A stretch of DNA of 64,000 nt from Paenibacillus periandrae (lineage in GTDB: Bacteria; Bacillota; Bacilli; Paenibacillales; NBRC-103111), in the NCBI RefSeq assembly GCF_022458865.1, contig NZ_JAJNMU010000005.1:186001-250000 (forward strand). The letters are read 5' to 3'. Within the stretch, counting starts at the first letter, position 1. Each line of letters opens with the position of its first letter. Positions 24,181 to 32,768 of the stretch are shown here, one piece after another. Both the position numbers and the translations under genes were made by a program. The notes beneath the pieces are model-generated. The model saw only the letters and a list, made by a program, of their open reading frames with translations. It was not told the DNA's origin and searched no databases.

Positions 24181-25116
24181 TTAATAGTAAACCCACTTCT
24201 TTTGCCCGTACCACTGGATAAGCGTGATAAGCAGGACAAACACGAAGAGCACCAATGCCATTGCCGATGCATATCCGATATTCAAATTAATGAAAGCGGT
24301 TTCGTACAAGTAATATACGAGAACCGAGGTTGACCGCGCCGGCCCTCCCTGCGTCAAAACACTAATAATATTAAACACCTTGAAGGAACCGATAATACCC
24401 GTCACAAGTAAAAAGAACGATGTCGGCGAGAGCATAGGAATTGTAATACGAGTCAGCTGTACCCACGGGCTGGCACCATCCATCTCCGCTGCTTCGTAAA
24501 GATCCTTGGGGATCGACTGCAGTCCGGCCATATAAATAATCAAGTTAAACCCGATTCCTGCCCAAGTCATAATTCCCATGAGAGAAGGAAGCGCATAATT
24601 CACATCGGCCAGCCATTTGGGAGGATTGGAAACACCCATCGCAATCAGCATTTGGTTAACCGGACCGTGGCTCGGATGAAATAATACTTGCCAGACGATA
24701 CCAATAGCGACAATACTCGAAATATAAGGCATAAAATAAATGATTTTAAATAAGTCCTTGCCATAAACCGATTTATTGATCACAACTGCCAGCAGCAGAG
24801 CAAGGATCATTGTCAAGGGAACGATCAGGATAAAAAGCATATTATTCATAATCGATTTCCAAAAAATCGGATCGGCCTCTAATCTTTTAAAGTTGCCTAA
24901 TCCTACAAATTTCATTTGATCGATGCCCGCTACAAAATTCCAGTCGGCAAAGCTTAATAACAGTGAGGCGATAACTGGCACCATAACCAGTACGAGAACA
25001 CCGAGAAGCATCGGTCCCACAAATACATAACCCGTCATCGTTTCAATCCGGCGAAGCCGATTGTTGCTGGCTTTTGATTTTCTTGCCTGCAGATCGATAG
25101 CCGTGTTGGAATACAA
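24181..25116 (-). CDS. CUT1-type sugar ABC permease (MalF-like)
   Basis: First gene of the six-gene operon, 311 residues with about six hydrophobic segments. GYVFVGPMLLGVLVLVMVPV opens the membrane part, and the EAA loop is YEAAEMDGASPWVQLTRITI (about residue 205). The start appears to be TTG at 25116 with GGAG 8 bases upstream; no in-frame ATG is near. Upstream are a perfect 16-bp palindrome and paired direct repeats, probable sites for regulators. Confidence 0.89.
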   Translation of the reverse strand: MYSNTAIDLQARKSKASNNRLRRIETMTGYVFVGPMLLGVLVLVMVPVIASLLLSFADWNFVAGIDQMKFVGLGNFKRLEADPIFWKSIMNNMLFILIVPLTMILALLLAVVINKSVYGKDLFKIIYFMPYISSIVAIGIVWQVLFHPSHGPVNQMLIAMGVSNPPKWLADVNYALPSLMGIMTWAGIGFNLIIYMAGLQSIPKDLYEAAEMDGASPWVQLTRITIPMLSPTSFFLLVTGIIGSFKVFNIISVLTQGGPARSTSVLVYYLYETAFINLNIGYASAMALVLFVFVLLITLIQWYGQKKWVYY

Positions 25117-25148
25117 TGAAACATCTCCTTTCCATAAGCAGCTTTTTT

Positions 25149-25164
25149 TTAGTTGATCAACTAA
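25149..25164. promoter_or_regulatory. Perfect 16-bp palindrome upstream of the importer operon
   Basis: TTAGTTGATCAACTAA lies 33-48 bases upstream of the first permease start, within the likely leader. It looks like an operator for a dimeric repressor not encoded in the operon; the regulator is unknown. Confidence 0.5.
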
Positions 25165-25210
25165 GTTATCTTCATTATGGAGGATCCCATTTCACTAAAA
25201 CATGCAGAGG

Positions 25211-25240
25211 TTTGACCGAATTGTAATTATTTTGACTAAA
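25211..25240 (-). promoter_or_regulatory. Direct repeats, candidate AraC-type response-regulator sites
   Basis: TTTGACCGAA (25211-25220) and TTTGACTAAA (25231-25240) are in the same orientation with starts exactly 20 bases apart, about two helical turns. This is the usual geometry for AraC-type dimers. They lie about 95-125 bases upstream of the operon start. Confidence 0.5.
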
Positions 25241-25260
25241 ATAACCGGTGAATACAAGAA

Positions 25261-25295
25261 AAGCAGGGGCAAGGGAATTCCCTGACCTCCTGCTT
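25261..25295 (-). terminator. Terminator of the helicase gene
   Basis: Minus-strand hairpin: AAGCAGGAGGTCAGGGAA region pairing with its partner (outer AAGCAGG/CCTGCTT, inner AGGGAATTCCCT), then TTTTCTT. It starts 23 bases after the helicase stop codon. Confidence 0.7.
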
Positions 25296-25317
25296 GCCGG
25301 CTGAATATATGTGCCTC

Positions 25318-26763
25318 TTACTTAAAAGCTTCATGTACCTTAAGCTGCTTCCCTTTAATCGTCGTATTCTTCATCGTTCTGAGTACGAGCGGGCCCTTTC
25401 CATTCAATATATCGACATACGTCACATTATCCTGAATCGTAATAATGCCGATATCCGCCACAGTAACCCCTTCAATTTTGGCAAGCGTTCCGACAAAATC
25501 GACCGCTCTGAGCTTTTTCTTCTTGCCTCCATTAAAGTACAGCTTCAAAATCCCCTTGTTCAGCTGCTCGTTTCGATCCGCCTTAAGCTCAGGCTGGGTC
25601 TGCATTTTCGCTTCAAAGGCTTCGCGGGCAAGGTCGACTTCTTCTGCCGAAGGAGCTTCCCTTTGCGGTATCTCGAATCCAATGTAGCCCTGGATATCTG
25701 CAAGAAACCGCTCCTCATGAGGCGTGACCAGACTGATCGCTTTACCGGTTTTGCCTGCGCGGCCGGTTCTTCCTGTCCGATGCACATAGCTGGCTTTTTC
25801 CATAGGCAGGTCATAGTTGATGACGTGTGTGATATTATCGACGTCGATGCCTCTCGCCGCTACGTCGGTCGCGACCAAATAACGGAATTCGCCTCTTTTG
25901 AACGCATTCATTACCTTGAAGCGATCATCCTGCAGCATCCCGCCATGAATTTTATCACACGTATAATCAGCCCGCTCCAGCTGCTCGCACACCTCGTCCA
26001 CATGCACCTGAGTACGGCAGAAGATCATACAGCTATCGGGATTTTCCACGATAATCACGTTTTTCAACAGCTTAAACTTATGCTCCTCTTTCACCATAAA
26101 CAGTGAATGCTCGATCTGATCTGCTGTCGTTACCGCAGTCTGAATCTCGATGTCGATGGGATTTTTCATATATTGGTGACACAGCTTCTCCACGTCTTTA
26201 GGTAAAGTAGCCGAAAATAACAGTGTGATCCGATACTCTGGCAGCTCATCAATAATCGCTTCCACCTGATCGATAAAACCCATTCTGAGCATCTCATCCG
26301 CTTCGTCAATGACCAAAAATTCAAGCCGCTCCAGATCGAGCGTTCCTCTTTTGATATGATCCATCACTCGTCCCGGGGTACCGACAACCACGTGACACTT
26401 TTGATTTAATTCAAGCTGCTGCTTGGCAAAGGGCTGCTTGCCGTATAACGCGGCCGCTTTAATCCGTTTGAACCGGCCGATATTGGTTATATCCTGCTTC
26501 ACCTGATCGGCAAGCTCCCGCGTCGGTGTCAAAATTAACGCCTGCGGCCTGTTCTCCTCCCACTCTACCATTTCACAGATCGGAATCCCGAATGCTGCCG
26601 TTTTCCCACTGCCCGTCTGGGACTTCACAGCAAGATCCTGCTTCGTCAACGCAATCGGGATCACCTGGCTTTGAACATCAGTTGGCTCCTCATAACCAAG
26701 GCTTTCCAATGCCCGTACAATATCTTCACTTAATGTATAGTCTCTAAAGCTTCGTTTACTCAT
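25318..26763 (-). CDS. dbpA: DEAD-box ATP-dependent RNA helicase DbpA/YxiN
   Basis: 481-residue RNA helicase that remodels 23S rRNA during large-subunit assembly in its known relatives. Motifs in order: Q motif ([11 protein letters not shown]), I ([11 protein letters not shown]), Ia (PTRELA), II (DEAD), III (SAT), V ([11 protein letters not shown]), VI ([12 protein letters not shown]). The final 75 residues, from about [19 protein letters not shown], match the DbpA/YxiN RNA-binding domain that recognises hairpin 92 of 23S rRNA, so this is not a general DeaD/CshA helicase. ATG at 26763 follows AAAGGAG; the reading frame continues 19 codons upstream without support. Monocistronic, with a terminator downstream. 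Confidence 0.92.
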   Translation of the reverse strand: MSKRSFRDYTLSEDIVRALESLGYEEPTDVQSQVIPIALTKQDLAVKSQTGSGKTAAFGIPICEMVEWEENRPQALILTPTRELADQVKQDITNIGRFKRIKAAALYGKQPFAKQQLELNQKCHVVVGTPGRVMDHIKRGTLDLERLEFLVIDEADEMLRMGFIDQVEAIIDELPEYRITLLFSATLPKDVEKLCHQYMKNPIDIEIQTAVTTADQIEHSLFMVKEEHKFKLLKNVIIVENPDSCMIFCRTQVHVDEVCEQLERADYTCDKIHGGMLQDDRFKVMNAFKRGEFRYLVATDVAARGIDVDNITHVINYDLPMEKASYVHRTGRTGRAGKTGKAISLVTPHEERFLADIQGYIGFEIPQREAPSAEEVDLAREAFEAKMQTQPELKADRNEQLNKGILKLYFNGGKKKKLRAVDFVGTLAKIEGVTVADIGIITIQDNVTYVDILNGKGPLVLRTMKNTTIKGKQLKVHEAFK

Positions 26764-26964
26764 CGGTGAACTCCTTTTATATGCCTCTATTGCCTCACAC
26801 AACGCAAGTGCTTGCCTCAAATTATATATCAGCAGCTAGAACAAGTCACCCATTCTCGGTGACGCAGCACTTTTTGTTGGTATAAAGGGCCTGAATGTTA
26901 TTATGATCTGGCCAGGTATGATGTGCTGTTTGAGTGTATGTCCTTTCCATATCGGATATACTAT

Positions 26965-26996
26965 GTATACACAGCCGAGCAGAAAGGTGTTATAAT
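26965..26996 (+). promoter_or_regulatory. Promoter of the mazEF pair with a palindrome at -35
   Basis: TATAAT at 26991-26996 has an extended -10 TG (TGTTATAAT). The -35 position reads TACACA (26968-26973), overlapping the palindrome TGTATACA (26965-26972). Autorepression by MazE/MazEF at this palindrome is plausible. Confidence 0.6.
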
Positions 26997-27027
26997 AGAG
27001 TAAGCTAATGAAAAGAGGACGATGAAT

Positions 27028-27261
27028 ATGAAGGTTCAAAAATGGGGAAATAGTTTAGGTATACGAATTCCCGGTCCTTTTGCAGAACAGTTAAATATTA
27101 CTGAAGGATCTGAAGTTGAACTGTTTTTACTTGATAAGGAACTTATTATAAGACCAACACGCCAAAAACTGAAGCTTGAAGATCTTCTGGCTGGGGTTAC
27201 ACCTGAGAATCGACATCATGAAATCGATTTTGGTAAACCAAAGGGGAATGAAACGTGGTGA
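27028..27261 (+). CDS. mazE: MazE-type antitoxin (AbrB/SpoVT fold)
   Basis: 77-residue swapped-hairpin DNA-binding antitoxin. KVQKWGNSLGIRIPGPFAEQ is the family fingerprint, and the acidic C-terminal half (about 50-77) should wrap around the toxin. Another ATG two codons earlier (27022) is possible, but GAGG is too close to it. The stop overlaps the toxin start by four bases. It probably neutralises the MazF encoded next and represses the shared promoter. Confidence 0.88.
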   Translation: MKVQKWGNSLGIRIPGPFAEQLNITEGSEVELFLLDKELIIRPTRQKLKLEDLLAGVTPENRHHEIDFGKPKGNETW

Positions 27262-27590
27262 ATCCTGTAATTCCAGAGCGGGGTGACCTTGTCTACCTCG
27301 ACTTCAATCCGCAATCGGGCCACGAACAGGCTGGGAGAAGACCTGGAATTGTTTTATCACCTCAGGCATTTAATCTTGTGACCGGTTTTGCTGCAGTCTG
27401 CCCAATAACGAGCCAAGAGAAAGGGTATCCCTTTGAAGTTAGACTACCCGCTGGATTAGAAATAAAAGGTGTTATATTGTCCGATCAAGTTAAAAGCTTG
27501 GATTGGAGAGCTAGAAATATTGAAATAAAAGATAGAGTCTCGCAAGAAATCATAGATGAAGTACTCGAAAAAATTCATACGTTCTTATAA
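27258..27590 (+). CDS. mazF: MazF/PemK-type mRNA interferase toxin
   Basis: 110-residue sequence-specific endoribonuclease by family. ERGDLVYLDFNPQSGHEQAG opens the SH3-like fold, RRPGIVLSPQAFN and AVCPITSQEKGYPF follow, and VILSDQVKSLDWRARN carries the conserved Ser-Asp-Gln. All expected catalytic-region residues (Arg in GRRPG, Thr/Ser in PITS) are visible, so it should be active. Start is GTG at 27258, overlapping the mazE stop as GTGA; the GTG three bases earlier is an equal alternative. Cleavage motif is unknown. Confidence 0.9.
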   Translation: MNPVIPERGDLVYLDFNPQSGHEQAGRRPGIVLSPQAFNLVTGFAAVCPITSQEKGYPFEVRLPAGLEIKGVILSDQVKSLDWRARNIEIKDRVSQEIIDEVLEKIHTFL

Positions 27591-27674
27591 AGCTAAAAGT
27601 AAAGGGCTTGTCGCAGCAGGCCGAAGCCCGAGAGCAGCCGCTACTCGTATCCATGTTTGAAATGGAGTTTATAT

Positions 27675-27743
27675 ATGAACAAAGATATAACGGGAATGTG
27701 CGAAGCATTCGTCAAAATGGGGGATATCCTTGCTAGCTGCTGA
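27675..27743 (+). CDS. Possible 22-residue leader peptide overlapping the DeoR start
   Basis: ATG with GGAG 8 bases upstream opens MNKDITGMCEAFVKMGDILA plus Ser-Cys, ending in a TGA inside the start of the DeoR gene. The overlap (14 bases) could couple translation. No homology is claimed and it may be chance. Confidence 0.3.
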   Translation: MNKDITGMCEAFVKMGDILASC

Positions 27744-28491
27744 AAGAAAACTGAGGATCGTAGAATATGTAAGACAAAGTCGGGTCGCTACGGTTGCAGC
27801 CTTGGCCCGTGAATTTGGTGTTCATGAGGCTACCATTCGGCGGGATCTCGGGGAGATTGAACAGGAGGGTTTACTGAAGAGGACCCATGGTGGCGTTATT
27901 GTAGAACAATGGACACATGATGAGCCACCCTTCATAGAAAGATCGAATCAACGTTTGGAACAAAAAATGCGAATTGGTAAAATGGCGGCCAGCATGGTCG
28001 AGGATGGGGAACACATCATCATCGATTCCGGGACGACCACCTTGCATATCGCCAAAAACCTGGTTCACCGCTCCAACATTACCGTAGTAACAAATGATAT
28101 GAACATTGCCGCTGAATTGAAGGATGCATCCGGTATTAAAGTTATTGTAACGGGTGGCGAGCTCTACCCTTCCAGTTATATGCTAAATGGCATGTTTACA
28201 GATCACGTCCTGAGATCACTGCATGTTGAAAAAGCATTTATGGGTATACCGGCAATACATCCCAAGCACGGCTTGATGCACCCGGAGGCTCAGCTGGTGA
28301 CGGCTAAGCAGGGGATGATTCAGGCCGCTCAAGAAATTATTGTCGTAGCTGACGATAGTAAAATCGGTAAGCTTTCCCTTCATTCCGTGGCCCCTAACAG
28401 CTCTATACACAGCTTGATCACAGGGAAAGAAGTCCAGGAATATGATATCAAAGAATTCCGCGATAGCGGTGTTAACGTAATCATGGTTTGA
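27730..28491 (+). CDS. DeoR/GlpR-family repressor (copy 1)
   Basis: 253-residue sugar-phosphate-responsive repressor. The N-terminal helix-turn-helix (RIVEYVRQSRVATVAALARE, then VHEATIRRDLGEIEQEGLL) and the RTHGGV signature are clear. The C-terminal effector domain has DSGTTTLHIAKNL, VVTNDMNIA and GGELYP. By hand alignment it differs from the regulator at 33845-34606 at about 48 of 253 positions with no gaps, so the two are recent paralogues or horizontally acquired relatives. The start is TTG, after GGGGGAT. It ends in a long inverted repeat and faces the GDPD-like gene. It probably binds the same TG(T/C)TCA repeats as its paralogue. Confidence 0.87.
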   Translation: MLAAERKLRIVEYVRQSRVATVAALAREFGVHEATIRRDLGEIEQEGLLKRTHGGVIVEQWTHDEPPFIERSNQRLEQKMRIGKMAASMVEDGEHIIIDSGTTTLHIAKNLVHRSNITVVTNDMNIAAELKDASGIKVIVTGGELYPSSYMLNGMFTDHVLRSLHVEKAFMGIPAIHPKHGLMHPEAQLVTAKQGMIQAAQEIIVVADDSKIGKLSLHSVAPNSSIHSLITGKEVQEYDIKEFRDSGVNVIMV

Positions 28492-28533
28492 TCCTTATAT
28501 GAGCTTCTAGTTGTCGTTTAGGGAATAGCAGCA

Positions 28534-28585
28534 GTTAACAAACAAGAGGGAGGGGCGTTAAGCACCCTCCCTCTTGTTTGTTAAC
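28534..28585. terminator. 21-bp perfect inverted repeat between convergent genes
   Basis: Arms 28534-28554 and 28565-28585 (starting GTTAACAAACAAGAGGGAGG) are exact inverted copies around a 10-base loop. No clear T-run follows on either strand, but the arms end in TTGTTTGTTAAC, which may serve. Most likely a shared terminator for the DeoR and GDPD-like genes. Confidence 0.65.
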
Positions 28586-28626
28586 GATGAGTATGATGAT
28601 TGCGATGTTTGTGATGTTATGTTGGG

Positions 28627-29478
28627 TCAGGCAAAGCTGTACCGTTCAAGCGTCTGGACAAAAACCCTTGGCTCATCTACTGCAAATCTCCGGATCCCGA
28701 TATCCAGCAAGGCAAATAAGGAATCCTGACTGAAATGAAACGGCAGCACCTCAAGCTCCAATCCCTTATCAGCGAGCTGCTCCAGAGCCATCTGCAAATA
28801 CTCGCGCTGTACCTTGTATGCCCACGGTCGATTCGTGGTTTCTCCTGAGTTATCCGCATCAACCAGATGAATTTGCACAATATCCAGAGCGTCAAAGCCG
28901 CTATCGGCAGCTGCTGCGAACTTGCGCGCAACCTCTGCTTCGGGATTCGATCCGCCCGATATCCATAACATCGTACGAATACCGGGGACAAGCCGCTTCA
29001 TGATTCTGCAGTTATCATGGTCCCGATGACAAAATATGATTTGCCGCGCAACACCACAGCGTTCAATCAGCGCCGCCAGCTTATCCAGATCAACCTGCTT
29101 GTAATCCAGATACAGCTCCCGATCAGAATGAAGCGCCAAGACAGCTAGTACCTGCTCAAGCGAAGGCACCTTTTCTCCCCGATATTTATCGCTGAATCGG
29201 ACACCCGCATCCCAGGCTTGCGTTTGCTCAAATGTACATTCCGATATGAGCCGGTAACGATCTGCTTCTGAAGCCGTTGTTGTACGGCGCGGTGTTTCAT
29301 CGTGCATACCGATGATGATGCCATCAGCAGTTTGCCGGATATCAATCTCCGGAATGCCGCCAAGCTCCCACGCATACTCCATCGCCGCCATCGTATTCTC
29401 TGGAAATTCCGCTGCCGTGCTTTGATGAGCCTGCCAATGGACCCGCTGTGCGGCTGCTTTCTTGTTCGTAACGGACAT
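28627..29478 (-). CDS. Glycerophosphodiester phosphodiesterase-family enzyme, variant HRG motif
   Basis: Cytoplasmic TIM-barrel enzyme of 283 residues. PENTMAAM, EIDIRQTADGIIIGMHDETP and LYLDYKQVDL correspond to the metal- and phosphate-binding strands of GDPD. The usual opening HRG is AHQS here, so the phosphate-contacting Arg is replaced by Gln. The family splits glycerophosphodiesters into glycerol phosphate and an alcohol; the variant may accept another phosphodiester. ATG at 29478 has a distant GAGG (13 bases); the open frame extends five codons to a GTG. It follows the UgpB gene on the same strand with its own TG(T/C)T(C/T)A-repeat promoter region. Confidence 0.8.
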   Translation of the reverse strand: MSVTNKKAAAQRVHWQAHQSTAAEFPENTMAAMEYAWELGGIPEIDIRQTADGIIIGMHDETPRRTTTASEADRYRLISECTFEQTQAWDAGVRFSDKYRGEKVPSLEQVLAVLALHSDRELYLDYKQVDLDKLAALIERCGVARQIIFCHRDHDNCRIMKRLVPGIRTMLWISGGSNPEAEVARKFAAAADSGFDALDIVQIHLVDADNSGETTNRPWAYKVQREYLQMALEQLADKGLELEVLPFHFSQDSLFALLDIGIRRFAVDEPRVFVQTLERYSFA

Positions 29479-29542
29479 AGTGATGTTAAACACCTCTCTA
29501 AATTAGATAGACGAGCTTGAGATTAATCATTCATATTTTGTT

Positions 29543-29567
29543 TGTTTATGCTCATTTATGTTTATTT
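29543..29567 (-). promoter_or_regulatory. DeoR-type repeats upstream of the GDPD-like gene
   Basis: TGTTTA (29543), TGCTCATTTA (29549) and TGTTTATTT (29559) repeat with the last two 10 bases apart. They are the weakest of three related clusters (see 34632-34682 and 36152-36180). Confidence 0.5.
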
Positions 29568-29628
29568 AGATTATCACCCGAAAATATTTCTGTCAATATA
29601 AAGCAACCAGCTCCGTTACCCAACAAAC

Positions 29629-30957
29629 CTACTTTTTCATAAGTTTTTCAGCTGAATTTTTGAATGTAGTCAGTGTCGTCTGAATATCCTTGTTGTCATA
29701 CATGATTGCTTGCATAGCAGAACGAAACTCCTGTACAATTGGCGTCCATGCCAAGTGCTTATTCGTGTCAATAGCGTATTGAAGCTGATCATAAGCGACC
29801 TTACGATTCGGTTCTTTTGCATACAGCTCTTTAATTTCTTTGGACTCTACCATTTTCTTCGTGAAAGGCAGATAACCTGTGTCGATTACGAACTGTTGTG
29901 CGCCTTTAGGGTCCGTCATCAACCAGTACATAAACTCCCACGCAGCTGCTTTGTTTTTGGAGGAGGCCAGCATGGTAACGTTCGCTCCTCCAGTTGGTGT
30001 GGCGTACACATCATTTTTGGGCAGGAAGGAGGTTACATACTCAAACTTCGCATTTTGCGCCATACCCCCGATACTTCCTGTCGATTGAAGCAGCATGCCG
30101 ATTTTTCCATCCACAAACATTTGATTTGCAATATTTCCCGAATCCTGTGTCGGCGGGTAGAACAATGCTCCTGTGTTCTGAAGGTCCTTCAGGTAACTGA
30201 ACACTTTAAGCCCTACGCCGTTGTCGTAAAACCCGACCGAGGTGCCTTCATCATTAAAGAATTTACCTTTGGACTGAGTCATCATCGCAATGATATACCA
30301 ATCATCAAAAGGCATGGATAAGCCCTGACGTTTATAAGCACCGTTTTCTTTAATAACCAGCGCATTGGCGACGGTTTTCATTTCTTCCCAGGTTGTAGGT
30401 ACCTTGAGTCCCAGCTCATCCAGCATCGTTTTGTTAACATGAAGAATCGGTGTGGAACGGTTCAAAGGCAAGGTGACTAATTTTTTATTAAAAATAGAGT
30501 GGCCCATCAGTCCTTGAACAAATTCATCTGTGCTTAAATTCGATTTCTTCATATAAGGTGTGAGATCCTCCAGCACGTCTGCATCTGCAAACAGCTGTAC
30601 AAAAGAACGTTCCAGCATACTGACATCAGGCGCCGTATTCGCTGCTGCTGCCTGCTGAAGCTTCGTAACCACTTCATCGTAGCCGCCCTGGAAGGTACCT
30701 ACAACCTCAATATCCGGATGAGAATCATTGAAGCGTTTAATCATTGCATCCGTATATTCACCGTTTTTCCCACCCATGGAATGCCAATACTGAATCGTCG
30801 TCTTGCCGGCCTTTGTTGGCGCTGCCGCCGGTGCTGCTGTTGGTGCTGGAGTAGCTCCAGTTGCTCCGCCGTCATTGGCTTGAGGTGCTTGACTACAACC
30901 TGCAAGTACACCAAGCAGCATCGTTGATGCCATAATCATAGATACATTTTTACTCAT
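29629..30957 (-). CDS. ugpB: UgpB-like extracellular binding lipoprotein
   Basis: Binding protein of the importer, about 442 residues. The signal peptide ends in VLAGC, followed by a 25-residue Ala/Pro/Thr linker. TTIQYWHSMGGKNGEYTDAM matches the start of UgpB proteins, which bind sn-glycerol-3-phosphate or glycerophosphodiesters; FQGGYDEVVTKLQQAAAANT and GTSVGFYDNGVG also fit. The ATG at 30957 has GGGAGG at better spacing than the ATG two codons earlier. It lies 63 bases after the UgpE-like permease gene. Adjacent GDPD-like and glycerol-1-phosphate dehydrogenase genes support a glycerophosphate-type ligand, but a sugar ligand cannot be excluded. Confidence 0.82.
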   Translation of the reverse strand: MSKNVSMIMASTMLLGVLAGCSQAPQANDGGATGATPAPTAAPAAAPTKAGKTTIQYWHSMGGKNGEYTDAMIKRFNDSHPDIEVVGTFQGGYDEVVTKLQQAAAANTAPDVSMLERSFVQLFADADVLEDLTPYMKKSNLSTDEFVQGLMGHSIFNKKLVTLPLNRSTPILHVNKTMLDELGLKVPTTWEEMKTVANALVIKENGAYKRQGLSMPFDDWYIIAMMTQSKGKFFNDEGTSVGFYDNGVGLKVFSYLKDLQNTGALFYPPTQDSGNIANQMFVDGKIGMLLQSTGSIGGMAQNAKFEYVTSFLPKNDVYATPTGGANVTMLASSKNKAAAWEFMYWLMTDPKGAQQFVIDTGYLPFTKKMVESKEIKELYAKEPNRKVAYDQLQYAIDTNKHLAWTPIVQEFRSAMQAIMYDNKDIQTTLTTFKNSAEKLMKK

Positions 30958-31019
30958 TTTCATCTTCCTCCCGTTTCTGCGTGCATATTGATGAACCTTA
31001 TTCGAAAGCTATTAAACGA

Positions 31020-31850
31020 TCATTTAATCCCTGAATAAACAAATGCTTTTACAATTTGCTTCGAGCAAATCACATACACGAGCAAAATTGGAACGACCAG
31101 AGCCACATTACCAGCCATAATAATATGCCAGTTGCTGATACCTTCCGTTTCTCTAAGCATGGCGATTCCGAGCGTCAGCGGACGAACCGGGTTCGAATCT
31201 GTCATCACGAGTGGCCAAAAGTAATCATTCCAATGACTGACAAAGCTGAATAAAGCGATCGTTGCCAATGCCGGCATGGACATGGGCGTCATGATTTTCC
31301 AAATAATTTTGAACTCACTGGCGTTATCCAGCTTGGCTGCTTCAATAATTTCTTCAGGAATTTGCATGAAATATTGGCGTAATAGGAAGATGCCGAAGGC
31401 GTTAGACATAAAAGGAATAATTTGCGGCCATAAGGTTTTGATCAATCCCCAATCAGCGAGCATCAGGTAGACAGGGATAAAGGTGATTTGACCGGGAATC
31501 ATAAAAGCCAGCAGTACCATGCCAAACAAGATTTTTTTCCCTGCAAAATGGTATTTGGCAAAAGCGTAAGCAGCCGGAATCATCACAGCAAACTGCAACA
31601 CGATGATGGACAGCGTGACAACTATCGAATTTTGGGCATAGGTCAAGAACGGACCGGAACGCATAGCAGTCGCAAAATTATTCCATTGGGGCGATGCCGG
31701 GATTAAAGTCGGAGGAAACGTCAAGGTTTCCTGAATGGTCTGCAGCGACGTGGAAATCATCCAAAAAAACGGAAAAACAAAGATGATGAGAAGCAGCACT
31801 TTTAATAAATTGCTTAATACCGACCAGATGTGCCTGGATTCAAATGTCAT
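31020..31850 (-). CDS. ugpE: UgpE-like ABC permease
   Basis: Membrane subunit of 276 residues, about six hydrophobic segments. FPFFWMISTSLQTIQETL opens it, FPPTLIPASPQWNNF is the periplasmic-side loop typical of UgpE/MalG, and EEIIEAAKLDNASEFKIIWK is the EAA loop. Preferred start is ATG 31850, though the GGGGG upstream is 12 bases away; the frame extends to a GTG at 31889 that touches the preceding gene's stop. Follows the UgpA-like gene and precedes the binding protein. Confidence 0.85.
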   Translation of the reverse strand: MTFESRHIWSVLSNLLKVLLLIIFVFPFFWMISTSLQTIQETLTFPPTLIPASPQWNNFATAMRSGPFLTYAQNSIVVTLSIIVLQFAVMIPAAYAFAKYHFAGKKILFGMVLLAFMIPGQITFIPVYLMLADWGLIKTLWPQIIPFMSNAFGIFLLRQYFMQIPEEIIEAAKLDNASEFKIIWKIMTPMSMPALATIALFSFVSHWNDYFWPLVMTDSNPVRPLTLGIAMLRETEGISNWHIIMAGNVALVVPILLVYVICSKQIVKAFVYSGIK

Positions 31851-31889
31851 GTATGTACGAACCCCCTTTCTTTCCGTCGTTTGGATCAC

Positions 31890-32768
31890 CTATTGATAAT
31901 GCACCTTTTTGGACAGCAGCCGGAAGTAGACGAATGTCAGCAGGCTAATAATAATGAGCAGCACGACTCCGGTAGCAGCCGAGTAACCGATACTCGTGGT
32001 TCGAAAACCATAGATATAGTAAACAAGTGTATTGGTTGCATTATTAGGGCCTCCGCCCGTCATGATTTTGACCGTATCAAACACCTTAAACGAGCCGATG
32101 GTCATGATAATCAAGATGAAAAACAGCTGCGGTGATATCATGGGCAGTGTAATTTTGGTAAACACCTTAAATCTGCTTGCATTATCAAGTGCTGCCGCTT
32201 CGTATATCGTAGGCGGTATACTTTGTAGTGCAGCCACAATAATAAGCGTGTAGTAGCCGACGCTCTGCCATACAGATACGATGATGACCGATAATAATGC
32301 CGTATCCGAGCTTTGCAGCCACTGGGAAGTGGGCAGTCCCATCGCTCTCAGAGCAAAATTGAGCAAGCCCTGATTCGGTTCCATCAACCACAGCCACACG
32401 AGCGATACCGACACAATCGATACGATATGCGGGGTAAAAATGCCTGCCTGCACAATCGCATTGAAGCGAATTTTTTTGTTCAACCAAATCGCCATCAGCA
32501 GCGAAATGACCAGGGTGAGCACGACAACGCCAACGGTATAAGTCACTGTGTTCCCCAAAGCCTTGTAAAAGTCACCCCGGGTAAAAATTTGCTCAAAATT
32601 TTCCAAGCCGATAAATTTGCTTTTCGATTTATTCATCAGATTGTATTTATAAAAGCTTAAGTAGATCAGATACGCAATCGGGTAGATGACAAAGGTCAAT
32701 ATCCCGAGCATTGCAGGGGCGATCATCAGATAGGGACGCACCGTTTCCCAAACTGTTTTTTTAACCAT
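31890..32768 (-). CDS. ugpA: UgpA-like ABC permease
   Basis: Membrane subunit of 292 residues. VRPYLMIAPAMLGILTFVIY is the first membrane segment, FIGLENFEQIFTRGDFYKAL the following loop of this family, and YEAAALDNASRFKVFTKITL the EAA loop. ATG at 32768 overlaps the UgpC stop by 8 bases and has GAGGAT upstream; the longer open frame (44 extra codons) lies inside ugpC and is rejected. Partner of the UgpE-like protein. Confidence 0.86.
   Translation of the reverse strand: MVKKTVWETVRPYLMIAPAMLGILTFVIYPIAYLIYLSFYKYNLMNKSKSKFIGLENFEQIFTRGDFYKALGNTVTYTVGVVVLTLVISLLMAIWLNKKIRFNAIVQAGIFTPHIVSIVSVSLVWLWLMEPNQGLLNFALRAMGLPTSQWLQSSDTALLSVIIVSVWQSVGYYTLIIVAALQSIPPTIYEAAALDNASRFKVFTKITLPMISPQLFFILIIMTIGSFKVFDTVKIMTGGGPNNATNTLVYYIYGFRTTSIGYSAATGVVLLIIISLLTFVYFRLLSKKVHYQ

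Noticed and set aside
28534-28585. 21-bp inverted repeat as a mobile-element end
   Set aside because: Position between convergent genes and short loop fit a shared terminator better.
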